Source: Cryomorpha sp963836915 (GTDB lineage: Bacteria > Bacteroidota > Bacteroidia > Flavobacteriales_D > Cryomorphaceae). Taken from it: 64,000 nucleotides of DNA. The DNA is taken from NCBI GenBank assembly GCA_963836915.1, contig CAWILH010000002.1, positions 3,472,001 through 3,536,000 on the forward strand. Reading direction: 5' to 3'. Under the pieces are notes generated by a model. That model worked only from the letters and a program-made list of their open reading frames with translations. It searched no databases and was not told where the DNA came from. Made by a program: the position numbers and the translations under genes. Within the stretch, counting starts at the first letter, position 1. Each line of letters opens with the position of its first letter. Shown here piece by piece: positions 28,461-38,138 of this stretch.

Positions 28461-28507
28461 ATTGACTCATTTTTAGTCAACTTTTTCTAGGACGAGACAC
28501 TATTATA

Positions 28508-28540
28508 AATAAGCCCGACCATTTTTTGGTCGGGCTTATT
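28508..28540. terminator. Bidirectional terminator, formerly next to glgP
   Basis: A perfect 13-bp stem (AATAAGCCCGACC with GGTCGGGCTTATT) and a 7-base loop. It lies between the convergent glgP and T9SS-protein genes and now follows the IS element, which was inserted between glgP's stop codon and this hairpin. Confidence 0.85.
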
Positions 28541-28610
28541 TAAAATTATTTCAGTTGCCTTGAAGTATCAATCCTTTAAAAGGATGATCTCAAGAGTCAT
28601 TGATTTTACA

Positions 28611-31001
28611 TCACTCCACGATCAATCTGGCAATGGAGCTCCTTTTGTCGGTAGAGAGATGAACCAGGTAAATACCTGGGGCAATATCGTTGATATCGTA
28701 TCTCAATATTTCCGATGTAGTGCCGATATTGAGCGGCACCCTCTGACTGCGTATTTCCTTTCCATTTAAATCGAGCAAGTGAATAATGGCCTCGTGTGCT
28801 GCTTTGTCTTTTTCTAAAAACAAATTTGTGCTTCCTGAAGCCGGATTTGGATAGATAGTCAATGTCAAACTTTCTAACGCGTCAACGGAGGGTTCGCCTG
28901 AGCTCATGTCCAATGACTTTTCAGGCAGTGCCGCGGCGCTACCAATTACACAGTAGGTACCATAATCGCCCCAAATATTTCCTGGTGTCATTCTCGCACG
29001 TGTCCATACTTTATAAGTCCTACCTGGCTCACGCTGCGCAAACCATCTCCATCTATACTGTGGGTTATATCCATTGGGACTATAAACTTCATAGGTGTTA
29101 TATGGCGGTTCCAGTTCTTTAAATTTAAATTGCCATCTGGTAATGGATGAACCCAAATAAGCATCATTATCTGGCCAATTTGACCTAATAATGTCGTGGT
29201 AACCCAATGCCATCCTGCCACAATCTTGCGATCGGAGTTCTGAAAATGGAACGTAGGTTACACCTACCTTTACAATCGGATTTACGGATTGAATTGCACC
29301 AGAATCATAAATCCTAAAATAATAGGTATCTCCTATATCAAGATCGTTCAAGACCAAGGTCTCATCAGCGCCTGCGCCAGATGTATTTCCACAAAACAAG
29401 GCGTTGTCGCAGGCGTCGTATGCTTCTATGACTCCATCGAAAGTGGATGTTCCGATTGAGCTCACAGTTATGGCCATATTTGTACGGATTGCTTCAAACT
29501 CGAACCACATTTGCTTCTGTCCATTGATTTGTTGACCACAGGGAGCGCTGCTTATATTGCTTCCTTGATTTAGGTCGTAATCATTTTGCGCATCCGAAAG
29601 ATTGGCATCTGGTGTGAGTGTATGTGCACTGTGGCAAGTTTCGCCTGGAAGACCTGGGTCGATTGCGAAATAGCAATACTCCGTTTCGCTTATAATGCTA
29701 TATGTTAAATCGTATACTTTCGCTTCAAAAGCCATTTCATATATTTCACCGGGAATTAGACCTGGGAATTGAGAAACGTTGAATATTGAAGAACTCTGAA
29801 CGATGGTAAAATAATGATCATTCGGACTACCAATCAAGTCAAAAAGAATATTCCATTCGGCCACTGGCAACCCTTCTGGTATTCCTTCAATGGTGATCGT
29901 AGAGTTAAGTTGAAAGTCAAGTTTTCCGCAATCACTGGCTATTGGTTCTGTATAAGGAACGTCTATAAGGCTTGTTTGAATATCGATAGAATCGAATGGG
30001 TATTGGTTTTGGGAATAAACGCGGAAGTAGTACTCTGCGCCGATTTCCAATCGATCAATCGCTACTAATTCTGGTTCACCTTCTGGGAAATTGTCGTAAC
30101 ATGATACAATAGGTGTCATACAGGATTCATAAAGTTCAACCGAGGGATTGAAGAGGCTATCGGCATCGCACTTAGCACGAATCATCATTTTTCGCGAAGT
30201 TGCTATAAACTTATACCACAGGCTTCTTTGAAATGCACTAGAATCTTCAAAGCAAGCATAGTCGTTATTCAAGTACCCATTGCTCAAATTTGTGGTTATT
30301 TCATTTTCAGAAAAGGTTTGCCCCGGAATCAAGGTGATTGCATTGTTGCATAGAAGACCCTCCGATGGAACCATTGAAATGGTGTGAATCTTTAACTGAT
30401 ATCGGGTAGTCGCTTCGGGATCAAATTGAGAATTTGATTGCCATGACTCATTATTTTCAAACATAACATGGCCTACCGTTCGGAGACAATAATATCCAGG
30501 ACTAAGAATAACGAAGTTTGATTGCGAACAGTTGATCCAACTAGAACTGAAATGGACAGAATCAATGATAGGTGCAGCTGTTTGACAATTATAGTAGTCT
30601 TCAGACGTGCTGAATAGGGAATACTTAAATAACTTTTTATATTCCACGATTGCTTCAATAATCAGATGTGCGGTGTCTTGCAGCTGAAAGACATAATTAT
30701 CTTCATCAGATTCAGATGGAATAGAATCAGTGTAGAAGCCGTTTATGCCGCCTTGGACGACAAATATACCGGGCGAATTCATTTCAAAATCAATTTGTTC
30801 CGGACAAGCTAAAGGATTTAAAGATCCATCGCCATTAGTAACAGATCCTGAATCCTGCTCTAATTCAAAATAATCTGCAGGAAGTTCAGAGTAGCTATAT
30901 TCTTGACATATTGGATCACACGACATTATTAAGCAACTCATAAAAAGGAAAAGAAAAATAGAGCGCATGTAGCTTCTCCATTTTGAGAATAAGTTTTTCA
31001 T
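28611..31001 (-). CDS. Large secreted protein with T9SS type A sorting domain
   Basis: About 796 residues. The N-terminus has a hydrophobic export segment (RSIFLFLFMSCLIMSC), after which a Cys could serve as lipobox. The body contains two repeats of a module with CHSAHTLTP/CNNAITLIPG and YYFRIY-like strands, suggesting repeated beta-sandwich domains. The last about 85 residues are a type IX secretion C-terminal domain (LTIYPNPASG, then LDLNGKEIRS and GIYLVHL). The frame is open to 31055, but ATG 31001, preceded by an A-rich AAAAAAG leader, is the more likely start. It is expected on the cell surface; the role is unknown. Confidence 0.85.
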   Translation of the reverse strand: MKNLFSKWRSYMRSIFLFLFMSCLIMSCDPICQEYSYSELPADYFELEQDSGSVTNGDGSLNPLACPEQIDFEMNSPGIFVVQGGINGFYTDSIPSESDEDNYVFQLQDTAHLIIEAIVEYKKLFKYSLFSTSEDYYNCQTAAPIIDSVHFSSSWINCSQSNFVILSPGYYCLRTVGHVMFENNESWQSNSQFDPEATTRYQLKIHTISMVPSEGLLCNNAITLIPGQTFSENEITTNLSNGYLNNDYACFEDSSAFQRSLWYKFIATSRKMMIRAKCDADSLFNPSVELYESCMTPIVSCYDNFPEGEPELVAIDRLEIGAEYYFRVYSQNQYPFDSIDIQTSLIDVPYTEPIASDCGKLDFQLNSTITIEGIPEGLPVAEWNILFDLIGSPNDHYFTIVQSSSIFNVSQFPGLIPGEIYEMAFEAKVYDLTYSIISETEYCYFAIDPGLPGETCHSAHTLTPDANLSDAQNDYDLNQGSNISSAPCGQQINGQKQMWFEFEAIRTNMAITVSSIGTSTFDGVIEAYDACDNALFCGNTSGAGADETLVLNDLDIGDTYYFRIYDSGAIQSVNPIVKVGVTYVPFSELRSQDCGRMALGYHDIIRSNWPDNDAYLGSSITRWQFKFKELEPPYNTYEVYSPNGYNPQYRWRWFAQREPGRTYKVWTRARMTPGNIWGDYGTYCVIGSAAALPEKSLDMSSGEPSVDALESLTLTIYPNPASGSTNLFLEKDKAAHEAIIHLLDLNGKEIRSQRVPLNIGTTSEILRYDINDIAPGIYLVHLSTDKRSSIARLIVE

Positions 31002-31321
31002 AAATTTGGCTTTTTTGGTTTGGGAAATGTAGGTTAATACTTCCCTATTTACCAAGGATATTATGTAAAAACTTAAGAATTGTTAAAAACTTATTCTAAT
31101 AAACATTCCTTTTCAGCTATGAATTTGTCCTTTTATATGGATGTTTCGCTCTTATATTAAATATTGTATCGAATTAGCTGGCTCAATCTGGCCATCTTAT
31201 TTCAAGTTTAGGCGATCGTTTCAAAAACACAGAAGTGAGCATTGAACTAATTTCTTTCAAGCCGGCTCGTTTTCGACGAATTGCGTATCATTGTCGCTGA
31301 AACATACTGAACAGGTTTGAT

Positions 31322-31960
31322 ATGAAAAGAATATTCTTTTTACTCATTGCGATAAGTTTTGGAATGAACTCCTCCGCACAAGAAGAAGGGAAGTTTCGGC
31401 TTGGGCTCGACCTCGGCGCTGGCATCAACGACGGTGGGGGTGGGATATATGGAAATCTCGAGCTGAAATATAACCTTCAAGAAAATATGAACCTCGGTCT
31501 ACAGTATAGTATTGCATCTCTGGCCCGTGACACAAAACTGGATCATAATGATGAGATAGAATCTGGTGCCTTCACAGGGCATAACACGATTTTCGGAACG
31601 TTTGATTATTACTTCGTTTTAGGAGGCAAGTTCAATCCTTTTCTGGGAGCGGGGCTAGGGCTGGCATCAATGGCTACCGTAGTGATTTTTGATGGCGAGG
31701 AGCTAGAGACTGATAAGATTGATCCCTACTCGGGTGTTGGTGCGATGCTCCGGGGTGGTTTTGAAGCTGGAAAATTTCGTTTTACCCTACAGTACGATTT
31801 AATTCCCGACCATCCGGCGCAAGATGTGGATGGAAATAAGCTTGGCGAAGTTGCCAATAACTATTTTGGCATCGCGGTTGGCTTCTACGTGGGCGGTGGC
31901 AAGTGGGGGCGGTCTGTTTTGAAACCTACATCGCAGTCCACTGCGCGTCCCCAGCTTTAG
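31322..31960 (+). CDS. Outer membrane beta-barrel protein
   Basis: A 212-residue exported protein: signal peptide 1-20 (ending MNSSAQ), then alternating amphipathic strands with FGTFDYYFVLGGKFNPFLGA and a closing NYFGIAVGFYVGGG. This fits small eight-strand barrel proteins. About 15 extra polar residues follow the final strand, which is unusual for a barrel whose last residue is normally aromatic; the original stop may have been lost. It converges with thrC at a distance of 42 bp. Confidence 0.8.
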   Translation: MKRIFFLLIAISFGMNSSAQEEGKFRLGLDLGAGINDGGGGIYGNLELKYNLQENMNLGLQYSIASLARDTKLDHNDEIESGAFTGHNTIFGTFDYYFVLGGKFNPFLGAGLGLASMATVVIFDGEELETDKIDPYSGVGAMLRGGFEAGKFRFTLQYDLIPDHPAQDVDGNKLGEVANNYFGIAVGFYVGGGKWGRSVLKPTSQSTARPQL

Positions 31961-32002
31961 TGATGGCGGCGGTTTTGATCTGCCCCATATATTTTCCGGT
32001 TT

Positions 32003-33313
32003 CTACTTTCGCATGATCAACAGCTCCTTGATCGCCAAGTAGTCGGCGGGGCTGTTCCAGGCCTGCTTGGCCTTATCGGCAAATGCTTGCATCTTTTCTG
32101 GCAGCTCCAGCCTAATGCCCAGCGCAAGCTCGACTACTTCCAGAAATTTTACGGGATGCGCAGTCTCCAGAAACACTCCGGTATACTGATCGCCATGCTT
32201 TGCCAGATCGGCCTTAAGCCCAAGGTAGCCCACAGCCCCGTGTGGATCTAGGGTATAGCTCTTCTCGGCGTGTATTTTTTGCATGGCAGCCTTGGTTTCT
32301 TCATCACTATAAGCGAAGCCGTGCAATAGGGATTGGAAGGATGAAAGGCTTCCGCCAAAAATCTCCGAGAGCCGTTCAAAATTGCTTGGATTGCCCACGT
32401 CCATGGCGTTGGAAATGGTTTGCACCGAAGGTCGGGGGTTATAAGGCTTGCCGCTGAGGTATTCGGGCACCACACTATTGGTATTGGTGCAGGCCACGAA
32501 ATGTGCTATCGGGAGTCCCATCTTCAACGCGATAATGCCACCGGTCAAATTGCCAAAATTTCCGCTAGGAACGCTTACTACCAGTTCTTTGCCGTACTTT
32601 TTTAATTGGCGGTAAGCCTGAAAATAATAGAGCGACTGGGGAATTAGCCGCGCGATATTGATGCTATTGGCCGATGTATAGCTGCCATCGGCATTAAGCT
32701 CTTGGTCACCGAGTACCTGCTTGGCCAGCCGCTGGCAATCGTCAAATGTACCATCTACTTCAATGGCCGTGATATTTCCGCCCCAGGTGGTGAGCTGTTT
32801 TTCCTGCAAAGGGCTCACCTTTCCTTTCGGATATAAAATGTAGACCGAAATACCGGGCACGTTAAAAAATCCTGCCGCCACCGCGCCACCGGTATCGCCC
32901 GATGTGGCCACTACCACTTTGAGTTCTCTGGCATTCCCAGCATTGAAATTTGCCATAAGGCGAGCCATAAACCGGGCTCCCACATCTTTAAAAGCCATGG
33001 TAGGGCCATGAAAAAGCTCTAGGGCATAAATCCCAGGTTCCACTTCTACCGCCGGAATTTGAAAGTTGAGCGATTCTGTGACGATCTCCCTGAGTATTTC
33101 GGGCGGTACGGCATCGCCCACCAAGTTTTTGGCCCCTTCAAAATTAATTTCATCAAAGCTCAGCGATTCAATGTTTTCGAAAAAAGAGTCGGGCAGCTTC
33201 TTGATTTTTTCGGGCAGGTAAAGACCCCCGTCTGGCGCAAGGCCGCTGAGCACCGCCTTAGATAGGGCTACGGGATTATTCTTGTACTTGTCGCGGGTAG
33301 AGAAGTATTTCAT
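32003..33313 (-). CDS. thrC: Threonine synthase
   Basis: A 436-residue PLP enzyme that converts O-phospho-L-homoserine to threonine, last step of the pathway. The cofactor lysine lies in HGPTMAFKDVGARFM (about residues 105-119); VVATSGDTGGAVAAGF (about 140-155) and SVPSGNFGNLTGG (about 245) bind the phosphate of PLP. It is the last gene of a compact thrA-thrB-thrC unit, starting 3 bp after thrB's stop. Confidence 0.95.
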   Translation of the reverse strand: MKYFSTRDKYKNNPVALSKAVLSGLAPDGGLYLPEKIKKLPDSFFENIESLSFDEINFEGAKNLVGDAVPPEILREIVTESLNFQIPAVEVEPGIYALELFHGPTMAFKDVGARFMARLMANFNAGNARELKVVVATSGDTGGAVAAGFFNVPGISVYILYPKGKVSPLQEKQLTTWGGNITAIEVDGTFDDCQRLAKQVLGDQELNADGSYTSANSINIARLIPQSLYYFQAYRQLKKYGKELVVSVPSGNFGNLTGGIIALKMGLPIAHFVACTNTNSVVPEYLSGKPYNPRPSVQTISNAMDVGNPSNFERLSEIFGGSLSSFQSLLHGFAYSDEETKAAMQKIHAEKSYTLDPHGAVGYLGLKADLAKHGDQYTGVFLETAHPVKFLEVVELALGIRLELPEKMQAFADKAKQAWNSPADYLAIKELLIMRK

Positions 33314-33316
33314 TGC

Positions 33317-34270
33317 TTATAGTATTCGCGCGCCAACCTGATTAATACCCGATTGAAAGGTGTCGCTTTCTATTTCAAATTTGTAGAGCATAGCATGGAG
33401 TTCTTCGCATATTGTGGTTGCGGTCGCGGCAGATTTACATAGCGCAAACACAGATGGGCCGCTGCCCGAAATCCCAAAACCGATGGCTCCGCATTCGATC
33501 GCAGATTGCTTCATCTTATAAAATCCGGGAATGAGCATTGCCCTGACCGGTTCAAAAATAACATCTTCCATGCTGCGGCCTATCAGGTCGGTATCGCCGG
33601 TGCAAAATCCGGCTACCAGTCCCGCCACGTTTCCCCATTGTTTCACCGCTTCGCTTATGGCCACTCTCTCCTTGATGATCCTACGCGAATCACGCGTGGG
33701 CACATTTACGTGGGGGTGTATGAGCGCTACGTGAAGTCCTTCTGACACGGGAAGTTTCACTGCATCGAGGGGAGAGGTGCTGCGCACTAAGGTGAGACCG
33801 CCAAGTAGCGCAGGGGCCACATTGTCGGCATGTGCGTTTCCGCAGCCTATGCGCTCCCCTTCCATGGCCAGTGGAAGCAGCTCCATCCGCGAAAGCGGTG
33901 ATCCCATCAACTCGTTTACAGCTACCAATGCTGCCACACTGCTTGATGAGCTGGATCCCATGCCACTATTCAGGGGCATGTTTTTACAGAGTTCCACGCT
34001 TATTCCGGCTTTTTGGCCAATGGTGTTCAGGTAGTACTTTACCACTGCTGAAGCGATATTTCTATCGGGATCGGTTGAAAGCTCGCCACCGTCGCCAGTA
34101 ATTTTGTCGAGCGATACTATTCCCGAGTCGTTTAGCGTGAGCTTTACGTTATCTCCGGGGGCATCGAGTGCAAATCCCAAAATGTCATAGCCGCATACCA
34201 CATTGGCCACGGTAGCTGGCGCAAACGCAGATACTGTGCTACCGATATTCATAGGGTTTATGGATTCCAT
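33317..34270 (-). CDS. thrB: Homoserine kinase
   Basis: A 317-residue GHMP-family kinase that phosphorylates L-homoserine. The ATP-binding glycine/serine-rich loop MPLNSGMGSSSSSSVAAL is at about 97-114, and GFGISGSGPSVFAL is the C-terminal GHMP motif. M7 is an alternative start (MNIGSTVSAFAPATVAN). It starts 3 bp after thrA's stop and precedes thrC by 3 bp, so translation is probably coupled across the operon. Confidence 0.95.
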   Translation of the reverse strand: MESINPMNIGSTVSAFAPATVANVVCGYDILGFALDAPGDNVKLTLNDSGIVSLDKITGDGGELSTDPDRNIASAVVKYYLNTIGQKAGISVELCKNMPLNSGMGSSSSSSVAALVAVNELMGSPLSRMELLPLAMEGERIGCGNAHADNVAPALLGGLTLVRSTSPLDAVKLPVSEGLHVALIHPHVNVPTRDSRRIIKERVAISEAVKQWGNVAGLVAGFCTGDTDLIGRSMEDVIFEPVRAMLIPGFYKMKQSAIECGAIGFGISGSGPSVFALCKSAATATTICEELHAMLYKFEIESDTFQSGINQVGARIL

Positions 34271-34273
34271 GGT

Positions 34274-36724
34274 TCAGAGCTGAGAGATTCGAATGATATC
34301 TGCAAAGACTCCGCCGGCGGTAACTTGTATGCCCGCGCCCGGACCCTTTATCACTAGCGGGTCGCTATGGTAGCGCTCCGTAGTGAAGGCGATGATATTA
34401 TCACTGCCCGTAAGGCTATAAAAAGCATGATCGCTGGCTACGAGCTCAATGGCGATCTTTATTTTTCCATCTATCAATTTCCCGATGTAGCGCAGCACCT
34501 TTTGCTGGCTTGCCGCTTTGTTTTTAAGGTTTTCGAAGTGGTCGGAAGCATTTTCAAGTTCTGTGTAAAAGGCATCGATGCTATCTGCCTTCAGGCAATT
34601 TTCCGGAAGGATGGGATCGATCTCCACATCAGACATTTCGAGTTCCAGCCCCAACTCGCGGGCCAGGATCAGCATCTTTCGGGAGAAATCCATTCCATTG
34701 AGATCATCGCGAGGGTCGGGTTCGGTAAAGCCTTTTTCCTGCGCTTCCTTTACGATATCCTTGAAGCTTTGATCACCTTTGAAGTTGTTGAAAATAAAGG
34801 AGATGGTTCCCGAAAGTACGGCTTCGATTTTCAAAATACGGTCACCGCTTACCAAGAGATCGTTCAGGGTGCGGATTATGGGCAATGCTGCACCTACAGT
34901 GGTTTCATAGTGGTATGTCGCCGGGCTCTTGAGCACCCTGTTTTTGAAGGCTTCATATTGTTCCTGCGACTCACTGTTGCCCACCTTATTGCAGGTCACC
35001 ACTGAGATATCATTGGCAAAAAGCTCTTCATAATGCGCTACAAAAGCGCGGCTGCTGGTATTATCTATCAATGCCGTATTGGGCAGGTCGAGTTCTTTGA
35101 TGGCATTGATATAAGCTTGGGCATCAGATGGATCGCTCTTGGTTTCCATCTCCTCGCGCCACCTGCTCAGGTCTATTCCTTCCAAGTTGGCGATCAACAT
35201 TTTTCGGCTGTTGGCGATTCCACGCACGATCACTTGCATATGGTGTCTTTCTGCAAGTTGGCTTTTGGCTGCGGCCAATTGATCGATCAACTCACTGCCT
35301 ATTTTTCCTGTTCCGGCACAGAATACGTTGATGGTTTTCAGGGGAGAAAGAAAGAGCGAATCATGCACCGATACCAGGGCACGCCCAAGGTCTGTGCGGT
35401 CTATCACCACCGAAATATTTAATTCGGAAGAGCCTTGGGCGATGGCCACCACATTTACGCCACTTCGGCCAAGGGTGCTAAAAAGCTTGCCGCTCAAACC
35501 GCGGGAGTGACGCATGTTTTCACCTACCACAGCCATTATGCTCAGGCCGGATACGAGTTGCGGTTCGCGCAATTTGCCACGTAGGCGCTCCAGCTCAAAG
35601 GCACGTGAAGTCGCTTCCATGGCCGCGGCGCCATCTTCTGGCGCTATGGCAATGCTTATGCTGTGCTCACTGCTGCTTTGGGTGATGAGCATTATGTTTA
35701 CATTGGCCTGAGCCAGCGCGGTAAAGAGTTTTCCGCTAAAGCCACGGGTTCCGATTATTGCAGAGCCTTCTACATTCAGCATACATATATCCGGTACTGA
35801 TGCGATGCCTTTAATGATGCCGGTGCTAGGCAGGCCCTGTCCTATGCGTGTGCCGGCATTGGAAGGGTTAAATGTGTTCTTGATGGTGATCGGAATCTGC
35901 TTGGCGATAGCTGGAAGCATGGTAGGTGGATAGATCACCTTGGCACCGAAAAAGCTGAGTTCCATTGCTTCTTCGTAGCTCAGGTGTTCCAGCGAGTATG
36001 CATTTTTGACCATTCTTGGATCAGCGGTCATAAATCCATTCACATCCGTCCAGATTTGAATCTCTTCTGCATCAAGCGCTGCGCCAATTATGGCGGCGGT
36101 ATAATCGCTGCCGCCCCTGCCTAGAGTGGTGGTCTTGCCGTGCTCATCGGCGGCTATAAAACCGGTTACCACACCTATGGCATCGCCTATCGAATCATGC
36201 CATTCCCTTATTTTGGCATAGCTCTCTTCTTCGATCACATTGGCCCTTCCATAGCTGCTGTCGGTGGTTATCAAATGGCGGGCATCACCGTAGATTGCGA
36301 TTTTGACTTTTTGACTTAATAGGGTCGCCACCATCTGATTGGAGAGCTGTTCGCCAAAAGAAACCAGCTTATCACTCGTGCTTGGCGAGAGTTCGCCAAG
36401 GGCTTTTATGCCAAATAGAAGTTCTTCAAGATCATTGATCAATGCTTTGGTAGCGATCAGGGCAGGGTTTTGATCATTTGGCTTTAGCAATGAGCGCACC
36501 ACTTCATGGTGGCGGCTTTCAATGAGTTTCAGGTCTTCGATGAAGTCTTCTTTCGCCAGCGCTTTTTGACCCATCGCAAGCAATAGGTTGGTAACACCAC
36601 CCATGGCCGAGCAAATTATAATGGGCGAATGGCCAAGGTCGGAATGCTCCTTGACGATGTTGATAAGGGAGGAGATGGCATCGCCGGTGCCAAGAGATGT
36701 TCCGCCAAATTTTAAAATATACAT
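34274..36724 (-). CDS. thrA: Bifunctional aspartokinase/homoserine dehydrogenase I
   Basis: An 816-residue fusion catalysing the first and third steps of the aspartate pathway. The N-terminal kinase begins KFGGTSLGTG (residues 5-14) and includes LGRGGSDYTA at about 202; two ACT regulatory domains follow (about 310-450), where threonine feedback is expected. The C-terminal dehydrogenase has VFCAGTGKIGSELIDQL (about 465) for NAD(P)H and DPRDDLNGMDFSRKMLILAR in the catalytic part. First gene of thrABC. The region upstream contains an array of repeats rather than a recognisable attenuator. Confidence 0.95.
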   Translation of the reverse strand: MYILKFGGTSLGTGDAISSLINIVKEHSDLGHSPIIICSAMGGVTNLLLAMGQKALAKEDFIEDLKLIESRHHEVVRSLLKPNDQNPALIATKALINDLEELLFGIKALGELSPSTSDKLVSFGEQLSNQMVATLLSQKVKIAIYGDARHLITTDSSYGRANVIEEESYAKIREWHDSIGDAIGVVTGFIAADEHGKTTTLGRGGSDYTAAIIGAALDAEEIQIWTDVNGFMTADPRMVKNAYSLEHLSYEEAMELSFFGAKVIYPPTMLPAIAKQIPITIKNTFNPSNAGTRIGQGLPSTGIIKGIASVPDICMLNVEGSAIIGTRGFSGKLFTALAQANVNIMLITQSSSEHSISIAIAPEDGAAAMEATSRAFELERLRGKLREPQLVSGLSIMAVVGENMRHSRGLSGKLFSTLGRSGVNVVAIAQGSSELNISVVIDRTDLGRALVSVHDSLFLSPLKTINVFCAGTGKIGSELIDQLAAAKSQLAERHHMQVIVRGIANSRKMLIANLEGIDLSRWREEMETKSDPSDAQAYINAIKELDLPNTALIDNTSSRAFVAHYEELFANDISVVTCNKVGNSESQEQYEAFKNRVLKSPATYHYETTVGAALPIIRTLNDLLVSGDRILKIEAVLSGTISFIFNNFKGDQSFKDIVKEAQEKGFTEPDPRDDLNGMDFSRKMLILARELGLELEMSDVEIDPILPENCLKADSIDAFYTELENASDHFENLKNKAASQQKVLRYIGKLIDGKIKIAIELVASDHAFYSLTGSDNIIAFTTERYHSDPLVIKGPGAGIQVTAGGVFADIIRISQL

Positions 36725-36930
36725 AGTTGAATGGTAGTGCGTTGAAGGCTCAGCTGGGTATGATAGTTTAATTTGGCACGAAGATAGGATTCACGGTCGA
36801 GAACTTTGTTATGAGTCGTGACTTGCAGGTGAGTTGTCCAAGAGCTTAAACTTCATAGTTCTAGCCAGCGCGACTGTCCGGGGTTCTATCTCGTTAGGAT
36901 CGGTAAACAGAAACGGATTGTAAAAGCTGC

Positions 36931-37480
36931 TCGTAAAAGCTACAAGCTGCTAGCCCCAAGCTGCAAACAAGCGCAGAGTGTAAACTGAGCCAAATACATC
37001 GCTGAGCCAGCGTCTCATAATGTGCCGATCAAACAGAACAATGGAACTTTAAAGTTCATAATGCCAATCTTGGAAAAATCAGCTTCAAGCGAGCGCAAAG
37101 TGTAAACTGAGCCAGATTCATGGCTGCACCAGCGTCTCATAATGTGCCGATCAAACAGAACAATTGAACTCTAAAGTTCATAATGCCAATTTTGGAAAAA
37201 TCAGCTTGAAGCTTGATGCTTGTGGCTTGCAGCTTCTTAAAAGATCCCGATCGGGTCGGCTTATGACAAATGCTTGTAAAAGCTATAAGCTGCTAGCCCC
37301 AAGCTGCAAGCGAGCGCAGAGTGTAAACTGAGCCAGATTCATCGCTGCACCAGCGTCTCATAATGTGCCGATCAAACAGAACAATTGAACTCTAAAGTTC
37401 AGAATGCCAATTTTGGAAAAATCAGCTTGAAGCTTGAAGCTTGTGGCTTGCAGCTTCTTAAAAGATCCCGAGCGATAGCC
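36931..37480. repeat. Complex intergenic repeat array upstream of thrA
   Basis: Three copies of a 120-bp block (36971-37090, 37093-37212, 37314-37433) starting GCGCAGAGTGTAAACTGAGC or near-identical, embedded in AAGCTT/GCTGCAAGC-type words that also repeat (36931-36970 with 37274-37313; 37204-37250 with 37427-37470). Each block holds two short hairpins: CGCTG-nnn-CAGCG and GAACT-nnnn-AGTTC. No frame is consistently coding. It fills the gap between thrA and the DUF1573 gene, both on the minus strand. Confidence 0.85.
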
Positions 37481-37524
37481 AGATTCAATTAAAAGATACA
37501 CCAAAGCGGAGCAGAAATTTTTTC

Positions 37525-37560
37525 CAAAAAAAACTCCCAACCATGTGGAAGGGAGTTTTA
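37525..37560 (-). terminator. Intrinsic terminator of the DUF1573 gene
   Basis: Stem AAAACTCCC (37530-37538) with GGGAGTTTT (37551-37559), loop of 12 bases, followed on the minus strand by a T run (37526-37533). It lies 32 bp past the stop of the DUF1573 gene. Confidence 0.85.
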
Positions 37561-37590
37561 AATTTTATTTGGCGTAAGCCGCCATGTCAA

Positions 37591-38046
37591 TTAATTGGTC
37601 ATTGGAGCCATAGTGGACTGCTTCACAGGAGCATCGGTGGCAGCATTTTCAGATGCCATGACCTTACCCTTGATGCGCACTACAAGGGACTCATTGTTGG
37701 TAGCGTTTGATGATACCGTTACCGACTTATTGATCGGACCTACACGCTTTGTGTCATACTTTACAGTCATCACTGCAGACGCGCCTGGCATGATTGGCTC
37801 TTTTGGCCACTCTGGCACTGTGCAACCGCATGAACCTTTGGCGCGGGAAATGATCAAAGGCTCATTACCATTATTGGTCATCGTAAACTCACAGGTTCCG
37901 TTTCCACCCTGCTTGATGGTGCCGTAGTCATGTACGTCTTTGTCGACTGAGATTTGCGGTCCACCGCTTACTGGTTTTGCTTCTTGCGAAAATGCTGAAA
38001 ATGCTGTAAAAGCAAGAATCGCAAGGGATAGGAATAAATTTTTCAT
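37591..38046 (-). CDS. DUF1573 domain exported protein
   Basis: About 151 residues from ATG 38046 (MKNLFLSLAILAFTAFSAFS, a signal peptide). The mature part is one Ig-like DUF1573 domain with the strand HDYGTIKQGGNGTCEFTMTN and the conserved CGCTVPEWP (about 80-88), ending in an MTN tail. The domain is widespread in Bacteroidota exported proteins; the role is unknown. The frame is open to 38112, but the upstream codons have no export signal and the ATG at 38046 fits. TACATTTA near 38070 resembles a -7 element. Confidence 0.85.
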   Translation of the reverse strand: MKNLFLSLAILAFTAFSAFSQEAKPVSGGPQISVDKDVHDYGTIKQGGNGTCEFTMTNNGNEPLIISRAKGSCGCTVPEWPKEPIMPGASAVMTVKYDTKRVGPINKSVTVSSNATNNESLVVRIKGKVMASENAATDAPVKQSTMAPMTN

Positions 38047-38138
38047 TTGGGAATTGTTTTTTGTTTCTGTAAATGTACGGTGATCGTAGTTTTTTGGCCG
38101 ATACCTTAACAAAACTTTAACAGGATTCCAGAAGTCGA

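Larger units (their letters stand above)
27122..28499 (-). mobile_element. Complete IS3-family insertion sequence
   Basis: A 1,378-bp element with two transposase frames, OrfA (28053-28460) and OrfB (27172-28014). Imperfect terminal inverted repeats of 25 bp match at 20 positions: 27122-27146 (TGTGTCGTCCTG... GTTGACT) and the complement of 28475-28499 (TGTCTCGTCCTA... GTTGACT). The trinucleotide CTA flanks both ends (27119-27121 and 28500-28502), as expected for a 3-bp target duplication. Both frames are intact and the DDE residues are present, so the element may be active. Confidence 0.93.

Noticed and set aside
36725..36900. Threonine attenuator leader before thrA
   Set aside because: No short frame rich in Thr/Ile codons followed by terminator-like stems was found.
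37358..37540. 60-codon frame within the thrA-upstream repeat
   Set aside because: Its sequence (KLQATSFKLQA-like) is a translation of the AAGCTT words.
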